DNA of 64,000 nt from Xestospongia bergquistia (lineage: Eukaryota; Porifera; Demospongiae; Haplosclerida; Petrosiidae). Location of the stretch: the NCBI GenBank assembly GCA_963965975.1, contig OZ014414.1, positions 1 through 64,000 on the forward strand, in the 5' to 3' direction. A program made the position numbers and the translations under genes. Shown piece by piece: positions 49,201 through 63,600 of this stretch (positions are counted from its first letter, which is position 1; every line of letters begins with the position of its first letter). The notes beneath the pieces are model-generated. The model ran no database searches, was not told the origin of the DNA, and was given only the letters and a program-made list of their open reading frames with translations.

Positions 49201-52200
49201 TATTTAGTACATCTGACACTGTGTCTATTATTTAGAAACCAAACCTCTTATTTCACCATCATTTTGTCTTGAAATCATTAAGTCAATTAGTGGACGCTGT
49301 CTATTTTGTAATGAAAGGTGGTGTTTATCAGATAACATAGATCGACAAAGTATTCTAACAAATTTAAGAGAAAATTAAAGATATAGAGAAAAGAATTATA
49401 AATACCTTCGAATAGAGTGATATGAATCACAGTATGCACCTTCAACCCCAATGATGTCTTGGATACAACCTTTAAACCACACTCCTTTATTGTTAGCAGC
49501 ATTTGTACCAAATCCAATATTAGTTTTGTGAAACACAATTGTTGTCATAATCGTGCTTTGTTGAACCTCTTCATGATACAATACCCACGTCCAGCAATCG
49601 GTAACTAGTTCAATTATTGGAGGCAAATCATCTTCAGATTCATCGGATTTGGTATCTGTAGAAGCTTTACGATAACGTGGACTCTCTGATTTTAAATAGG
49701 AGGTGTGGTCAAATTGTATTTGTTCCTGTGATGTAGTACGTGATTTATAGGGTAATCCAAGTGGCTCTGGTTCAGTAAAATTACTACTTATAATAACAGG
49801 AACTGTTGCTACACTTTCTGCAGTCAATGTGATCTAAAAATATCATATAATTATTATGTCATTATTACATAATAAAGTACTTCAAGATCTGGAATAGTCA
49901 CTCTATATGGTGTTGGTGATGTTGCCATCAGAGACGATGTAAATGGAGGTTTTATTTGAGAATGAGACATAGATAATTTTATAATTTTTAGAATCGTCTT
50001 CTCTTGTCCTCCAACCATCCTGAATATTTATTTAAAACAAGTGAATGATATATACATTATATAGTACCAATTGATTGTGATCATTTCTGCTAATGCATTA
50101 CATGTCACTTCATTTCGAGGTTGAGTATCTCTCTTCATAGAAAGTCCAGAACTCAAACCATCTGTTTCCTCAACTAATAAAGCAAGACTGACTTAAAAGT
50201 GTTTCTTAATACAGTATGTCTTACCATCTGATGATGAATGTTTTTTATAATATGGTCTACTTTTACATTTAACATTAAATTTGTTCATTGACAGTCTAAG
50301 AGTGTCAGGATTATAACTATCTTTAGGAAGTAGTAAAGATGGCTGATCAAAATATATATCAATGTCATAGACAATTAAAGACGTTGCAAGCTAAAAAGGA
50401 TAATATGCTTTAATGTACAAAGTAGTCTTCTTGGTTACTTTTGGTTTGGGTTTCAGAGGTTGACGTGGAAATCGTTTAGACCTTTTCATTGTTCTGACAG
50501 CAGCTGTCAGTTTCATGTTAACCCGTTCAAACATTTCATGCCAATAATGTATTAATTCTGAAACAAAAAACTACAAGAGTTGTCATGACAACATTTATAT
50601 TATCATTGAACACATACATGTATTGTTGTAGTCATTTTATGAAGATACACTGCTCGAAGTGATCCAATATTAATATTTCCTGTGAAATGTTTACGATATG
50701 AATCATCACATTTCCAAGACAACTGAGAAAATAATAATAAAAAACAAACTTTATCTGTTAATAACTAAACCTCTGTATTAATTAGCTGTTTGTCTGGTAG
50801 ATTTGACAATATCTAGTAAGTATATATATGTAATAATATCATGTATTATATAACGTACAAGATTATAAGGAGAATTTGTGATAAGTTTATCGATTAAAGA
50901 AATCCGATTAATACTGTATACAAAAATAACCACTTAACAAAGACATCACATGACTTACTGTCCCTGGAATTCCCCCACATCATATTTGTCGACATATAAG
51001 GTACTAAGGTCTATTAATATTAAATTAATATTAAATTAACAAACACACATATATAATTGTACCTGTTATTGTTACCATAGCAACCGTGTTAGCTAATTCA
51101 GTCGCTATAGCAACTGTAAATTCATGAATTTTCAAATGATGTATCATATGAATTGCACCCTCAACAGGTAGCGGTAGAGACGACACTAAATTGGCAATAT
51201 TAGAACTGATCTCATAATGACATCATTAATTTACCAGGCAGAAATTTTGAAGGTAATGATATGCGTTTGTTTTTGGCTGGATTAGATGTGGCCACACCCA
51301 TAAGAGATCTATTAATTTAAGTATAAACTAAACTTATTACAATGGCAACCCAAATATCTTACTTGAAAGGAGGTAAGTTGAGGTTTATAAAAAATGATAA
51401 AATGTCACAAAATACTTCTCTATGAAGACAGAGAGTAAAAGGGTTAATGTGAACAACATGTTCCTCTTCAATGGACTCATACGCTGACGAGAATAAAGGC
51501 ATCTTCGGATTTGCCTGTATATATTATTGGTCATGTGATCAACATGTGAAAAGTCACATGACTCACATAGGTATTTTTGAGCTGTAGAAAGTCTTTATTA
51601 GTGACTAACACTTGAATAGGTTTTCCATCTCGACCTAATAATTTAAAAATAATAAAGTAATGAACACTTTGACCAACCAGTGTAAGTGTGGCATTTTATA
51701 ACAACTTGTGAAAGTTGTACTATGAGTCGTGAGGCTTGTTCTCGCCACTCATCGACCACATCTATTTCTTGTATCTCTATAGAAACAAACAGTTTTATCC
51801 AATCTTTTTTACGTCTTTTCAAATTAACAACAACCTAAAATATGAGAAATAAATTAACACAATCATATATTTTATAAATATTACTTTATCAATGAGAACT
51901 TTACAAAAGAAAATGATATGATCATCTGATTCAGTGCTATACAAAAATTAGTATAGTTTTTATAATAAAAAATAATATTGTACCCTATATTGGGTCCTTC
52001 TAGTCCGAGTTCAGTCACTGAACGTGCTAATAATGGAGGATGATGTGATATTGTAAATCGTCTTAAATCATGGTATACAGTAGATACTAAAGGTTGAAGA
52101 GTAGAACCTGACAACTGGGACCTCTCCTTTAATGTATCACTATCAACCTATAATAATAATTATCACATTTTATCATTATTGTCATATATGTACTAACTTC

Positions 52201-55200
52201 TTCTGATCCTGGGGTTCGTAATGGCATGTTATGGACCGTTGCTATGGCAAGATAAAATGATGATAACTGGCCGTAACAGAATTGAAGAAGATTATCTAGC
52301 TGTCCATCTGAGATGGAAGTATACAACTCAGGTGTATGAATGTCCATACATAAGCTATAACATATGAGATCACATGATTATCACATGCATGGAATATCAC
52401 TTACTTTGATGGTATTGAAGGACTGTAGTACGTATTGTACATTAAAACAGTACTAAGAGTACCAACTCGTCCAATAATGGTTTCATCTTTCATAGCAGCT
52501 TCAGTATTTTCTAAGTAAGACATCCATTCATACCAACGAGGAGCAGGATCTATTATATAACAAAATAAAAACACTTAATTTTGTTATATACCAGTTTCTT
52601 GAAATAAAATTTTTATTCCTTTAAGAACACTATTATAAATTTGACAAGTTTTGTTCTTTTGTTCAGATTGATCTTCTGTAGTAGTCACAGATAAATGACC
52701 CAATTTTATAGCAACATGTTGACATTCATTCCTAAAAAATGACATATATATACTAAATGTAAAAATATATATACAAAATCTTTATTTTTTTACAATAATG
52801 ATCTCATTTAATTGTAGAGACATAGCAATTGTTTACACTCACCCAAGTGTATCTGTTAACACAATAAGTGGTAAATGTAAATCTGCTGTTACTGACGCTA
52901 GTTCCTTGTTAGCAATAAAGTAACGTAACTTCAACCGACTCTCTCTTCCAACTTGTTTAACAGTTTCTTTTACAGCATCTTTCAAACTAAATAATTATAA
53001 TATATAATAAAAAATAAATATGTTATATAATATACTCTTTATGTGTGCTAGTTAATAAAGAGCCAAATTCTGCCAAACACTGAGCAGTTTTCCAGTCAAA
53101 AATAAAAACTGACGGACGTAGAAAACATTTAATATTATGATGATAGTGAGTAGCTGGTTTTATTTTAGTAGATCCGTCTGTAGTTGTCAAAACGACAGAC
53201 AAAACAGGAAGAGCTAAATAATTAAATCATAATTACATCATAATTACATCATAATTAATACTATTATACCTTCATTTGATTCCACCCACATTAGCAAATC
53301 AGGGCGAGTCTGCAAGTCTTCATTCCTTTTAGCCACACCTACACATTTAACATCACCTAGTGTAACTTCCATACTGAAATAGATAGATGGTCACATGACT
53401 GATCACATGACATCATACTTTATCATCTGGTTTTGTTTCATCACTTCTACATGACTCTTACACACTTGCAAAGTAAAAATCTCTTTGTTGCTATAATGAT
53501 AAATAAAAACCAGTTGAACCAGTTTGAGTGATTATGAACATACAATTCATTTCCATTTGTATCCTCAATTAATGACAGTTCAATATCAGTAATAGAAAAT
53601 TGACCAGATAGCGAATAAAATGCCTATGAAATAATCATGTGATATGTCATATGACAATGTTATGATTATACCATTTGAGTTTTGTCATTCTTCCAAGTTG
53701 GTTTATCTACATTATATAAAAAAATTAAACAATTAAAGTATTTGCTGACTTTTCCATTTTCTTCGGTAGAAAACCCATAAATGTTTTTTCTTTCGTCTCT
53801 CGGCTTCTTCTTTTAATAAATTTTTGTTTACTTCTTCTTCAACCTTTCTTCTCACCAACAAAATATTTAACAAACTCATCTCATCTTCTAGTAACTAAAA
53901 TAACAGTGTTATTACTGACAAAGAAACAACTCCTTATTCTTGATTTATTAACATGATATTATTGTGGTCATAACACATCATGCATAATATCATATAATGC
54001 CATATGATTTAAGAAATGTCATTTGTCTAGTGTGATACACCTTTCTCATAGCCTTAACAATGTAACAAGACAATACATGATGTCAAATGATGTTATGTGA
54101 AGTGATATGATGTCATCTATTGTTAAAACACACCTGAAGCCTTTTCTTTAACCGTCTTGGTGCTCCTTTTTTCAAAAATTCTTGATAATATGTAGCATAT
54201 TTTTTACGAAGTTCACTATATTACAAATACAATATTTGTATATAGTAACATACCTCATACCTTTGTTCTTTAACTTCTAACCAGTCCCATTTGCTACGTC
54301 TCAGGTGCATACTGATACACTTCTGAGCATATAACCACCTAAAATGGACATATAAATGGATATATAAGTATATAAATGGATATACAAGTATATAAATGGA
54401 CAATAAGCAATGAATAAATGTATTAATGAGAAATGTAAATAATAATTAATTAACCATTGTTTAGCATGTCCTATTATAGGTTGTTTAGGTCTGTGCTCAA
54501 GAAATATATTAGTATTTTGTAAATGTTTAAGAAATCCTAGACTTTGGCTAGACACTCGTATCTGTTAAAATAAATGGTTAGGATCATTGTTATAAGAAAG
54601 GGGTGTGTCTATACCTGTTCCTTTGAGAGCTGGAAACAAATTCCTTTTAATTCTAAGGTAAATTGGAGCTATTTTTAAGGGACGATAAAATATTAGACAA
54701 AAAATTAAAATAATAACCTGTAAAACATATTGCTTTCCACTAGCAAGAAGAACACTTGATAAAATGGATGACGGTTTTAAAACTAAATATTGACAATCAT
54801 CTTTATAATTATATATTATATTGTGGTTACCATAGCAATACCCAATTGTTTTGACATAAGGAACAGTTTTCAACTTTTCCTAACAAACATATTTTATAAT
54901 TTATAAAATTATATATGAACAGTTTCTTACAATACTCTCTGATAAAGGTAAATATGAGAAAATCTGTTCTTCATGTGGATTTAAATAGAAAGAGATGTCT
55001 TCAATATTAATAGTTTTTGCTGAACCATTTCTTTTTAAATGTCTTTGTCTCAATACCTACATAATATAATGTTTATTAACAATCAAGAACATAATGTAAT
55101 ATATTAACATTATCTTCTCGTAAAGCAAACTGTCTTAAAGAAAAACCAGCTGATGTTTTTTCATTGACAAGTGATACCTATATAAGTACTTGAATAATTT

Positions 55201-56110
55201 TTTATACAATCAAATTGTTTATTCTATTAAAAAAGTCATAACATACATTATTAACTTACATCATCCTCAATTCTGATATGAACCTCATCAAAATAGATCT
55301 TATAACAATATAATATTACATACAAAAAAAGGTTAAGAGATAGTACCTCTACTTTTCTAAGAAGACATAGTATTATTTTAATGATTAATCTAGAACAAAA
55401 CCCAGTATTTTCATTAGATACAACAGGACCTATAGTGTATATATAACACATGCACAAATTTAACTCGAAAGGACCAACCATCTCTTCCTTCTAAATGTTC
55501 AAATTTCTTAACAAGAAATCGTTTCAATTCTAATGCTTTTTTTATTTCCCAGCTGGGATCATGATATCTTTCTATTAATAAATATAGCATTTTATGTATA
55601 CATTTTTATAGTAGTAATGATGACACACCATTAGTAACATGTGTCAGTAAAAACAATCCTCTAACTTGTAAAGATATCTTGCCTAATAATAGCCAGCCAA
55701 ATTGAATCTCTATGTGATCTGTAAATTAAATAAAATTGATAATAGCTAAAGGTTTAATGATCTCTGACCAATTCCTCCACATTTGACTCTTACTGGAGCA
55801 TTGAAAGCACGAAGAAGAGAATTCTAGAGAGGACCGGCAGTCAGCAGGAGTTTATTGTTGTAAATACTTACCCATCCTTCAGGATTGACTTCAAGATTTG
55901 TAGTAGATGATCTGATACCTTAGAACGAGGAAGATATGTAAGTTGTGTAGTTTGCAACAATATCTATAGGTTTTACAAACCTAAAAGTCCCGATAAATGT
56001 AAAGATTCCTTTTGAACAGTAAATAATCTTGATAACTCCAGTCCTAACCAACGAAATAACTGAGATATAGCCCAGTAAACGATTTGGAACGCCAAGTAAG
56101 CGAGAACCAT
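40217..56110 (-). CDS. VPS13: VPS13-family bridge-like lipid transfer protein
   Basis: A 16-kb gene with dozens of small exons reads continuously on the minus strand. The N-terminus is MVLAYLAFQIVYWAISQLFR, followed by a chorein-like region (VRVKCGGIGQ; FGWLLLGKISLQVRG; SRLIIKI; IYFDEVHIRIEDDVS), as in VPS13 proteins. The middle is beta-rich groove sequence. Around 44-47 kb lies the VAB-like adaptor-binding region (MITLGAPLVLQNHLPIPIT). The C-terminus has the ATG2_C/DH-like helices (ATEGFEGFLKGLGRGAVSVL; KPTLGVVDLAKYTMEGI) and a PH-like end (RLPRFIHKDRVFAPYNSREG) to the final SLAKQHGGYI. VPS13 proteins carry bulk lipids between membranes at contact sites. The A/C/D identity is open. I did not join every exon. 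Confidence 0.88.
41793..42056. repeat. ~260-bp near-perfect palindrome in a VPS13 intron
   Basis: Arms of about 105 bp (about 41796-41906 and 41945-42052) are inverted copies with few mismatches; left words CCTTTGATGGAACAATTAAC and CCCCACTCTAACTGGAAACA are mirrored at right. The spacer is itself partly palindromic around CATTGAGCTCAATAAAG (about 41920-41938). The whole folds into one long hairpin. A foldback transposon or a recent inverted duplication is possible. Confidence 0.9.
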
Positions 56111-56361
56111 GATGAACAGCAGGTGGAGCTCGTTGTAAACACTAGCCTATTAGCTAGTGAATACGATTAATGTCAATGATTTTATAATAAATCTTTTAAA
56201 ATAACTGAGAAATAAAATCAGTAATGACAAGTAATGTCAAATAATTCTAAGTTGTAGTAGTTCATTTATATATTAAGTAAAGTGATAAATGAACAGGTGC
56301 ATAAATGACAGTTTAACAAAGAACAGCTGGGACTACATGTATGATTTCATGGATGGGTGGA

Positions 56362-58575
56362 CTATGAGATGAAGGAAGGGTGGTACATCATTGTCGCAGC
56401 TTCTGTTTCCAAAAGCACTGTATCAAACAAATGATACATCACCTTTTTTTCTCCTTTAGGTGTTGAACTCCAATTAAAAGAATAAATACAACAATCTATA
56501 CGGGGTGGTTGCTTTGCCTGTGTAAATTTCAAAAAGGGGTCACGTCCAAATAATACCACAAAACGTTCACTGACATTATCACGAGCAACATTGTCCAAGT
56601 ATAAGTTCGTTGGAGGAAGGTTAGCTAGAAAAAGATTAGCATTGTCATAACTAACTTGTACAGCAATCATACCAGTATCATCTTGAAGATATAGTTGAAA
56701 TACATACGTGTACTTCAATAAGGGTACATTTGCTTCACTTGGTAACCTTTTCTCACATTTAGGGCATTTGCTTCCTGCCTTAAGGTAAGTATTAGTTGAT
56801 TCTGCTTTTATAGTTTTTGCTAAAGCATATGGTGCTCGACACTTGGAACAACAGAGTTTTACAATCTCTTCAATGCATTTAGCAGATATTCCAACTGGTT
56901 GGACATCACAACGATATCTATTAGGGATTTCAGTTGAGGTGAGAATATCACTGAGTTTGGTGAAAGGATGAGAAGAATGACGAGTGTATGTCACGTAAGT
57001 TGCAAAGGGAATCTTGGTTAACAGAAGATTTGAAGGAGCAACCAAAGTCTGTAGTGTTTTTTTAAGAGACAACACATCAGAGTCAGTCTCTGGAAGCACA
57101 GAGCATGAGATTCCTTCTCCTTTGGGGCAATTTACTAATAACTGAACAATTGAAATTTCATCTCCATAGGTGTTCTTACAGTAGTAAGAACAAGCATGCA
57201 CATTATGTAAATAGATATATTGTCCAGGTTGAAGATTTGATACCCGAACTGCTAATGCATTTATGATAATGACATCATAAACATAATTTGCATATTTATT
57301 TGCTAATGTTTCGTCTGTTATGGAACCGTCTTTTACATGAAAATTGTGAGCCATAAATTTAAGTGATGATTTGGTACCATCACAAACAGATAAGCACATT
57401 GATTTCTCTGCTACAATTGGAAGAACAGACACTAAATGACATACCATGTCAAAACGATCACCAGGTTGCACATTAATTAGCTTACATAATGATTTCCCTG
57501 ATGTGTGTTTAGCTGACCATTGTTTAAGTTTCGTTACTATACTTTTGTCAAACTCTGTGAGTGATGCATTAGAGGAGCTCTTGTATGGTTGTAAAGATTG
57601 GTCAAGAGAGCCATTAAAAACATGAAAAGATGAGAAATGAAAAACAACAGCTTGTGGAGATTCATTGAAAGTATTAACTTTCACTCGACGTAAGAGAACT
57701 ATATCTCCTACCCTTTGAATATTAGGTAATCCATCTAGAGTTTTATGGAAAGCGGTCACGTTGATACCATCTTCAGGTTGACTCGGATCAACTAGCACAA
57801 ATGATGTACAAAAATCCGTGCCTCTAGATTGATAACAAGGTTTAAAGAATTTGACTACTCCTGCTATATTGGTCTTTAATCCAACCACAACATCTTTAAT
57901 TAGAACATACTGATAGCTAGGACAAACAACAGAGGGTTTTTGTCCTGATATCATTTTTGGAGAGGCCTTTGGTGTCGCATATGATGATGATGGTTTTTCA
58001 AATGAGGAAGAGCTTTGTTTTGTCTCTTCTCTTTTTGAAAACAAAGATGAAGCATACGGTTTTTTTGACTGTAACTGTCTATAAACCCAACGATTTATGA
58101 GAATACAAGACAAATTACGACAGTCATTAGTGCAGTCAAGTGAGATAACACAATCTTCACTCTGAGTCTCCAAATCCATATTTCTACTAACTTTTGCTCC
58201 ATAGATATACATGTTAGTATTAGATGGTTTTATGCATGGAAAATCTTTAGCAGATTCCCCTTTAAATGATACTCGTACTTTCACGTCATTTTGAACATCT
58301 TTTAAGAGAACAATGACGTGTTTTAAATCACCACTTGTAGGCGTATGACCAAATGGTATCCCCAGTACACACGTATGATTAAGATCACTGTTTTCATTGC
58401 ATTCTCGCACATTTTTCCATCCTTGTGGTAATTTGGACAAGAAATCCTTCAGATATTCGTTTTTATGACTAGGTACCACGTAAAGACGTTCATTAACTTG
58501 AATTGGCTTAGTTGTCCAAAGACTCTCATGAGCAGGACCTACAAATCTAGAACTAGAAGAAATTGAGCCCGCCAT
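56362..58575 (-). CDS. POT1: POT1, telomere single-strand-binding protein
   Basis: One uninterrupted 737-residue frame (human POT1 634). Residues ~220-330 are the POT1 OB1 domain: YVLIKDVVVGLKTNIAGVVK, FFKPCYQSRGTDFCTSFVLV, LPNIQRVGDIVLLRRVKV. OB2 follows (~345-490; WSAKHTSGKSLCKLINVQPG, DRFDMVCHLVSVLPIV), then LPETDSDVLSLKKTLQ and the C-terminal OB3/Holliday-junction-resolvase-like part with zinc cysteines CCSKC and CPKCEKR. The last domain binds TPP1 in shelterin. The first ~215 residues before OB1 are extra relative to human POT1. The absence of introns contrasts with the neighbours. The start is the first ATG and lies 120 bp from the TRAPPC3 start. Confidence 0.9.
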   Translation of the reverse strand: MAGSISSSSRFVGPAHESLWTTKPIQVNERLYVVPSHKNEYLKDFLSKLPQGWKNVRECNENSDLNHTCVLGIPFGHTPTSGDLKHVIVLLKDVQNDVKVRVSFKGESAKDFPCIKPSNTNMYIYGAKVSRNMDLETQSEDCVISLDCTNDCRNLSCILINRWVYRQLQSKKPYASSLFSKREETKQSSSSFEKPSSSYATPKASPKMISGQKPSVVCPSYQYVLIKDVVVGLKTNIAGVVKFFKPCYQSRGTDFCTSFVLVDPSQPEDGINVTAFHKTLDGLPNIQRVGDIVLLRRVKVNTFNESPQAVVFHFSSFHVFNGSLDQSLQPYKSSSNASLTEFDKSIVTKLKQWSAKHTSGKSLCKLINVQPGDRFDMVCHLVSVLPIVAEKSMCLSVCDGTKSSLKFMAHNFHVKDGSITDETLANKYANYVYDVIIINALAVRVSNLQPGQYIYLHNVHACSYYCKNTYGDEISIVQLLVNCPKGEGISCSVLPETDSDVLSLKKTLQTLVAPSNLLLTKIPFATYVTYTRHSSHPFTKLSDILTSTEIPNRYRCDVQPVGISAKCIEEIVKLCCSKCRAPYALAKTIKAESTNTYLKAGSKCPKCEKRLPSEANVPLLKYTYVFQLYLQDDTGMIAVQVSYDNANLFLANLPPTNLYLDNVARDNVSERFVVLFGRDPFLKFTQAKQPPRIDCCIYSFNWSSTPKGEKKVMYHLFDTVLLETEAATMMYHPSFIS

Positions 58576-58695
58576 ATTTTTTTAAAGAAGGTGGATAGTA
58601 ACTTATTATTTTTAAGCCACACCTACTGCTTATTATTGTTAGTTTTTTCTAATCGTATTTAATAAAATTGTTATATTCTTCAATTAATAGACAAT

Positions 58696-59442
<747 letters not shown>

Positions 59443-59621
59443 ATGACAATAGTTATTACTGTGTGTTTACAATGAATATAATTAACTAGTAATCACGTGA
59501 CAACACGTCATTAAATTGAACTTCAAATTTGAAGTGCACTTAAAAGCCACACTTCTTCCAATCTGTAACTCCCTTGTCTTCTTTTCTCGGTTTTTGTTAG
59601 GTAAATATAGAAGTTGTTAAT

Positions 59622-60357
59622 ATGGCGTGTGTAACGTTGAAGAGGCCAGTAGATGTTTTGGGTAGTCCCCATGTTGAGCAGCAGCCCTTACCAAAACGTA
59701 AAAGATGTGGTCCTCCATTGTTTCCATCTACGCCACCATCTGAAAGTTCTCCTGGTAAAAGTTTTAAAAAAAGAAAAAGATTTTTAGAAGTGGAAGATAT
59801 GCCAGTATCCCCTCCAGCTAATACAAAACAACTTGTGTCACCATTTTTACAAGCGGCTCCACCCCTTTATACTGGTATTTCTTGAAGAAATAAGAAAATT
59901 TCGATACTTACCTTCTCTTTTGTAGATAGATTAGTAGCTAGTATTGAGGCTGAATTGAAGAGGCTCCAACGTCGTAAACTATTCAATGAGTCACAAGGAA
60001 GTCACATGACGTTACCTGTCTCATCTCCGACTGCTCATGGTAAAGACCAGCCTTTATTCACATTGAAACAAGTGACAATGGTTTGTCAACGAATGATGAA
60101 AGAACGTGAAGAGTTAGTACGAGAGGAGTACGACAAAGTCTTATCAGCTAAATTGGCAGGTATCATTATATAATGATAGTTTGATGATATTATGATAATC
60201 TTTTTATTTTCAGAACAATACGACGCATTTGTTAAATTTAGTCATGATCAAGTAGAAAGAAGATTGACAGAGTCTACATTTAGTTGTAAGTATCATGGAA
60301 AAAATTTTTTAGCAGAAATATATAATTCTTTTATTTTTCTTTTTAGACGTTTCATAG
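59622..60357 (+). CDS. AKIRIN: Akirin, nuclear transcription cofactor
   Basis: The N-terminus MACVTLKRPVDVLGSP and nuclear signal LPKRKRCGPP match akirins. The C-terminal region is strongly conserved: QPLFTLKQVTMVCQRMMKER, EELVREEYDKVLSAKLAEQY, DAFVKFSHDQ and the terminal YVS. The first exon ends at 59874, and the last coding exon (60347-60357) encodes only the final residues. Akirin bridges transcription factors such as NF-kB and Twist to SWI/SNF (BAF) complexes and mediates nuclear import of proteasomes. The ARID1 subunit of BAF is encoded 45 kb away. One ancestral akirin is expected in non-vertebrates. Confidence 0.95.
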
Positions 60358-60652
60358 TTTGATACTAGGTTCAGTCTATTGTCTCATATATCACTAACTA
60401 ACTGACTGTATAATTCAAGACTCGTTTCTCGTATTTGTAACTATAACTATAACTATTATGACACATTATTTTAAAAATAATAAATTATTATTGAAAAACT
60501 TAATTATTACGTACATTTAACGACACGCGTCAACAAAATTTAATATTCATCGACTATAGTCAAAATTCATAGGAATTTCCTTTATATAACGAGGTAGTAA
60601 CGAAGGATCATTTTCATTTTGAAAATAGGAAGATATTGGCTCTGCTCAGAGA
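60358..60652. other. Intergenic between akirin and the p190RhoGAP-like gene
   Basis: AT-rich, with an AATAAA at about 60477 for akirin and a GACACGCGTC palindrome near 60521. No ORF is seen. Confidence 0.4.
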
Positions 60653-63600
60653 ATGGCTACAGAATTTCACACTTGTTTGGTGAGCGTCGTTGGTTATTCA
60701 GCTCATGGAGCTACATATCATACTAGTACTGCAGGAATAGGAAAGTCGTGTCTCTGTAGTCGGTTGCGTTACAGTGGAGTCGATGACTACGTTGCAGATC
60801 ACCCATCCTTGTTAGCTCTGCACGAATTTGAAAGTCAAGTTGTAAGCACGGAACCCTTTCTTTATTGGGGACCACATCAAGTGACATATCCTGGAATTAA
60901 AGGCAAGGATATAGTAGTGACATATGAAGTAGTTGAGCACACTCTGTTTTATCACGATGAAACCTCTCAACCCTTTTCACCTTTAAAGAAGCTATTAAAT
61001 CATCGTGACTATGCTAAAAGAGCTCTTGTATCTCCTGATTCTTCACGTAAGATAAGTTATTATGCCCGAGATGCTATTGGTTTTCCAGATAAATATACTT
61101 GCCTGCCTTATCCATCCAATGTTAACAGGTTACCTCGAGGATTTATTATAGCAGTAGATATTTCAATGGAAGGTATGGAGTTTGAACGTCAGTTAACAGC
61201 AGTAGAAACAATTGCTTATGAAATGAAAAAGCAGACAGTAGTTATTGCAGCTACTAAAAGAGACTGTTACAATGAGCTTTCATTACGTAGACTTACTGAA
61301 TGGGCTACTAAACAGAAATTACCTATTATTGAGACTTCAGCTAAAGATAATGTTAACGTACAAGATGCTTTCCGTCTTGTTGCATCACGAGTTCTCAAGA
61401 AAGCCAAAATACCTGACACATGTATGGATTATGCTTCTGCCACAGGTTACCAGTTGACTTTGAGGTCAAAAGCTAAAAAAGAATTCAAGGAATATTTGTC
61501 AAAACGTATTCGTTCATCTACTGTTAGTTTAGAGACGATTGAAAAAATACCAGAATATAAAAAAGTCCTTGAAATGACGGGAAAATTTACCACAGATGAG
61601 ATTTTGGCACAACACCTGTTAGAAGTACGAAACACCGAAATAAGTAGCTATCCCGGAGTAGAAGACAACCCCGATATGAGAATTGAGATGCTTGAGGAGT
61701 TTATTGATAGTCTAATAGACTTTGTAGCACACCAGAAGACGTTATACATGTAAGTTGATTTACACATATTTTCTTATTAACACTAACATGCCTTAATTAC
61801 TATTTGTTGGTTTAACTACAATGATTGAACGTAGATATGACCTCTGTCAGGAATATAGTTGCATTATAAACATGTGTTGTTGACAAGTCAAAGCCCCTTC
61901 TAATTAATAGCATAATGTAAACAGATCTTTTTCCTAAATATGATTGTTGTTTGTCTTGTTAGTCTCTATAGCAAACATTGTCATCACCACTTGCCAAAAC
62001 ATTGATAATAGTTTGTATCTTTTCATATTTACATACTGAGAATAACACGAGATGTTGATATATGATATCACTAAGAGTGGTGTATTACTTTAGAAAGATC
62101 AACAACTATCACGTTAGTAGATTAAACTTTAAAAAAGTATCAACCAAATTTTAATACATTTAAATTTAAAAAACAAACTGTTTACCAAGCAGCTATGAAT
62201 GCCAGCTTATCACAACACCGGAATATTGAGGAATTACCCAATCATTGAGTCCTAGGAAATGTTTCTATTTCTTGTAGTAACCTTATTGTAGTTGTATATG
62301 TATTGCTTGTGTAGGAGGACATCATGTCTATAGCATATGAAAACATCAGCTTTTTTGTTAATCGTTAAATGTTGTTCTTGCTAATAATATCAGATATCGT
62401 AGAGTAGTACTCACAACTAAATTTAATCAATTTACTACAGTTTCCATAGCCTCACAATTATATACCATATATGGTCATAATTAAGGCTCTAACCTCTCCT
62501 TCACATCCTTTGTAAAATTTCAACCCAGCCTCTTTTTCCTTGTTGTACTTCTTCCTCTTTAAAGTTCATGTGTCATAGCTCTTTCCTTTTTATAATTTTA
62601 CAGGATAATGACTTCCTTTGTTACTGAAGAAGCTGTGTATTACAATGAAACCTTTCCTTCTTCTATATCAACTACATTTCATCCAGATACAACTTCTACA
62701 GAATTAGAGGCCAAGGAGACACCTCTATTAAATGAATATGAACAACCCACTTCTCCTATGAAGAATTATGTTAAACTTGAACGAACGGATAATGATATCA
62801 GTTCATCGTCATGCATTGAACAAGAAGAGATTCAACAAGTTGAAGTAGATATGATTAAGAATACAGAGGAAGAGAAGGAAAAAAGCAGTACTGTTCCTAC
62901 AAACCAACCGTTGAAACAAGCATCAGAAATTGAAGAAATTTATGATAATCAGGAGCCAATGATTCCTCATGTGGCCTCTTTAATTCCTCCTTCAGAAGAT
63001 ATTGATCATTTAACAACAATGTCAATGAAAGAACGTGCAAAACTTCTAAAAAAGCAAATTTCAGGAGAAAAGGTGACCATTGAAGAGTTTGTTAAAAATG
63101 AACTACCAAAAACACTGGCAACGGAAGGTGAAGGTGTAGTACCTACGTCCAAATCAGCCTCCAATAAAAAACACATTCACACACCACCCCCTTGTGTGCG
63201 TGCTTCAACTAAAATCCCTCCTCCATTAATTTCTCCTAAACAAAAGAAAAGAGATTATTCTGATACCAAACTACAAGAACATAAGCAAAATAAATCAATT
63301 GAAATATCTTCACCTTTACCTGTGATACTTTCACCTGAAATTCCTCCACCTGGAACACCTGAAACAGAGTCCCTTCCAAAAGGGACTCCCCCTATAAAAC
63401 CTAAACCGACTATTCCAAAGAAACCGGTAAAGTCTTCAGTTCCATTAATGACAAATCCTAATCCTATGACACCTGGAACACCACCATTGAAGGAGAAACT
63501 CCTTCCTTTACAGTCTATACCCCCTCTAAAACCACCTACTCCTGTGACATCCCCTCTAAAACCATCAACCGCTGGGACTCCCCCTTTAAAGCCAGCTTCT

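Noticed and set aside
51071-51084. GTTACCATAGCAAC identical to the RSPH3 X-box
   Set aside because: It lies within a VPS13 coding exon (frame reads ..NTVAMVTIT), so a promoter role is unlikely; kept only as background for the motif test.
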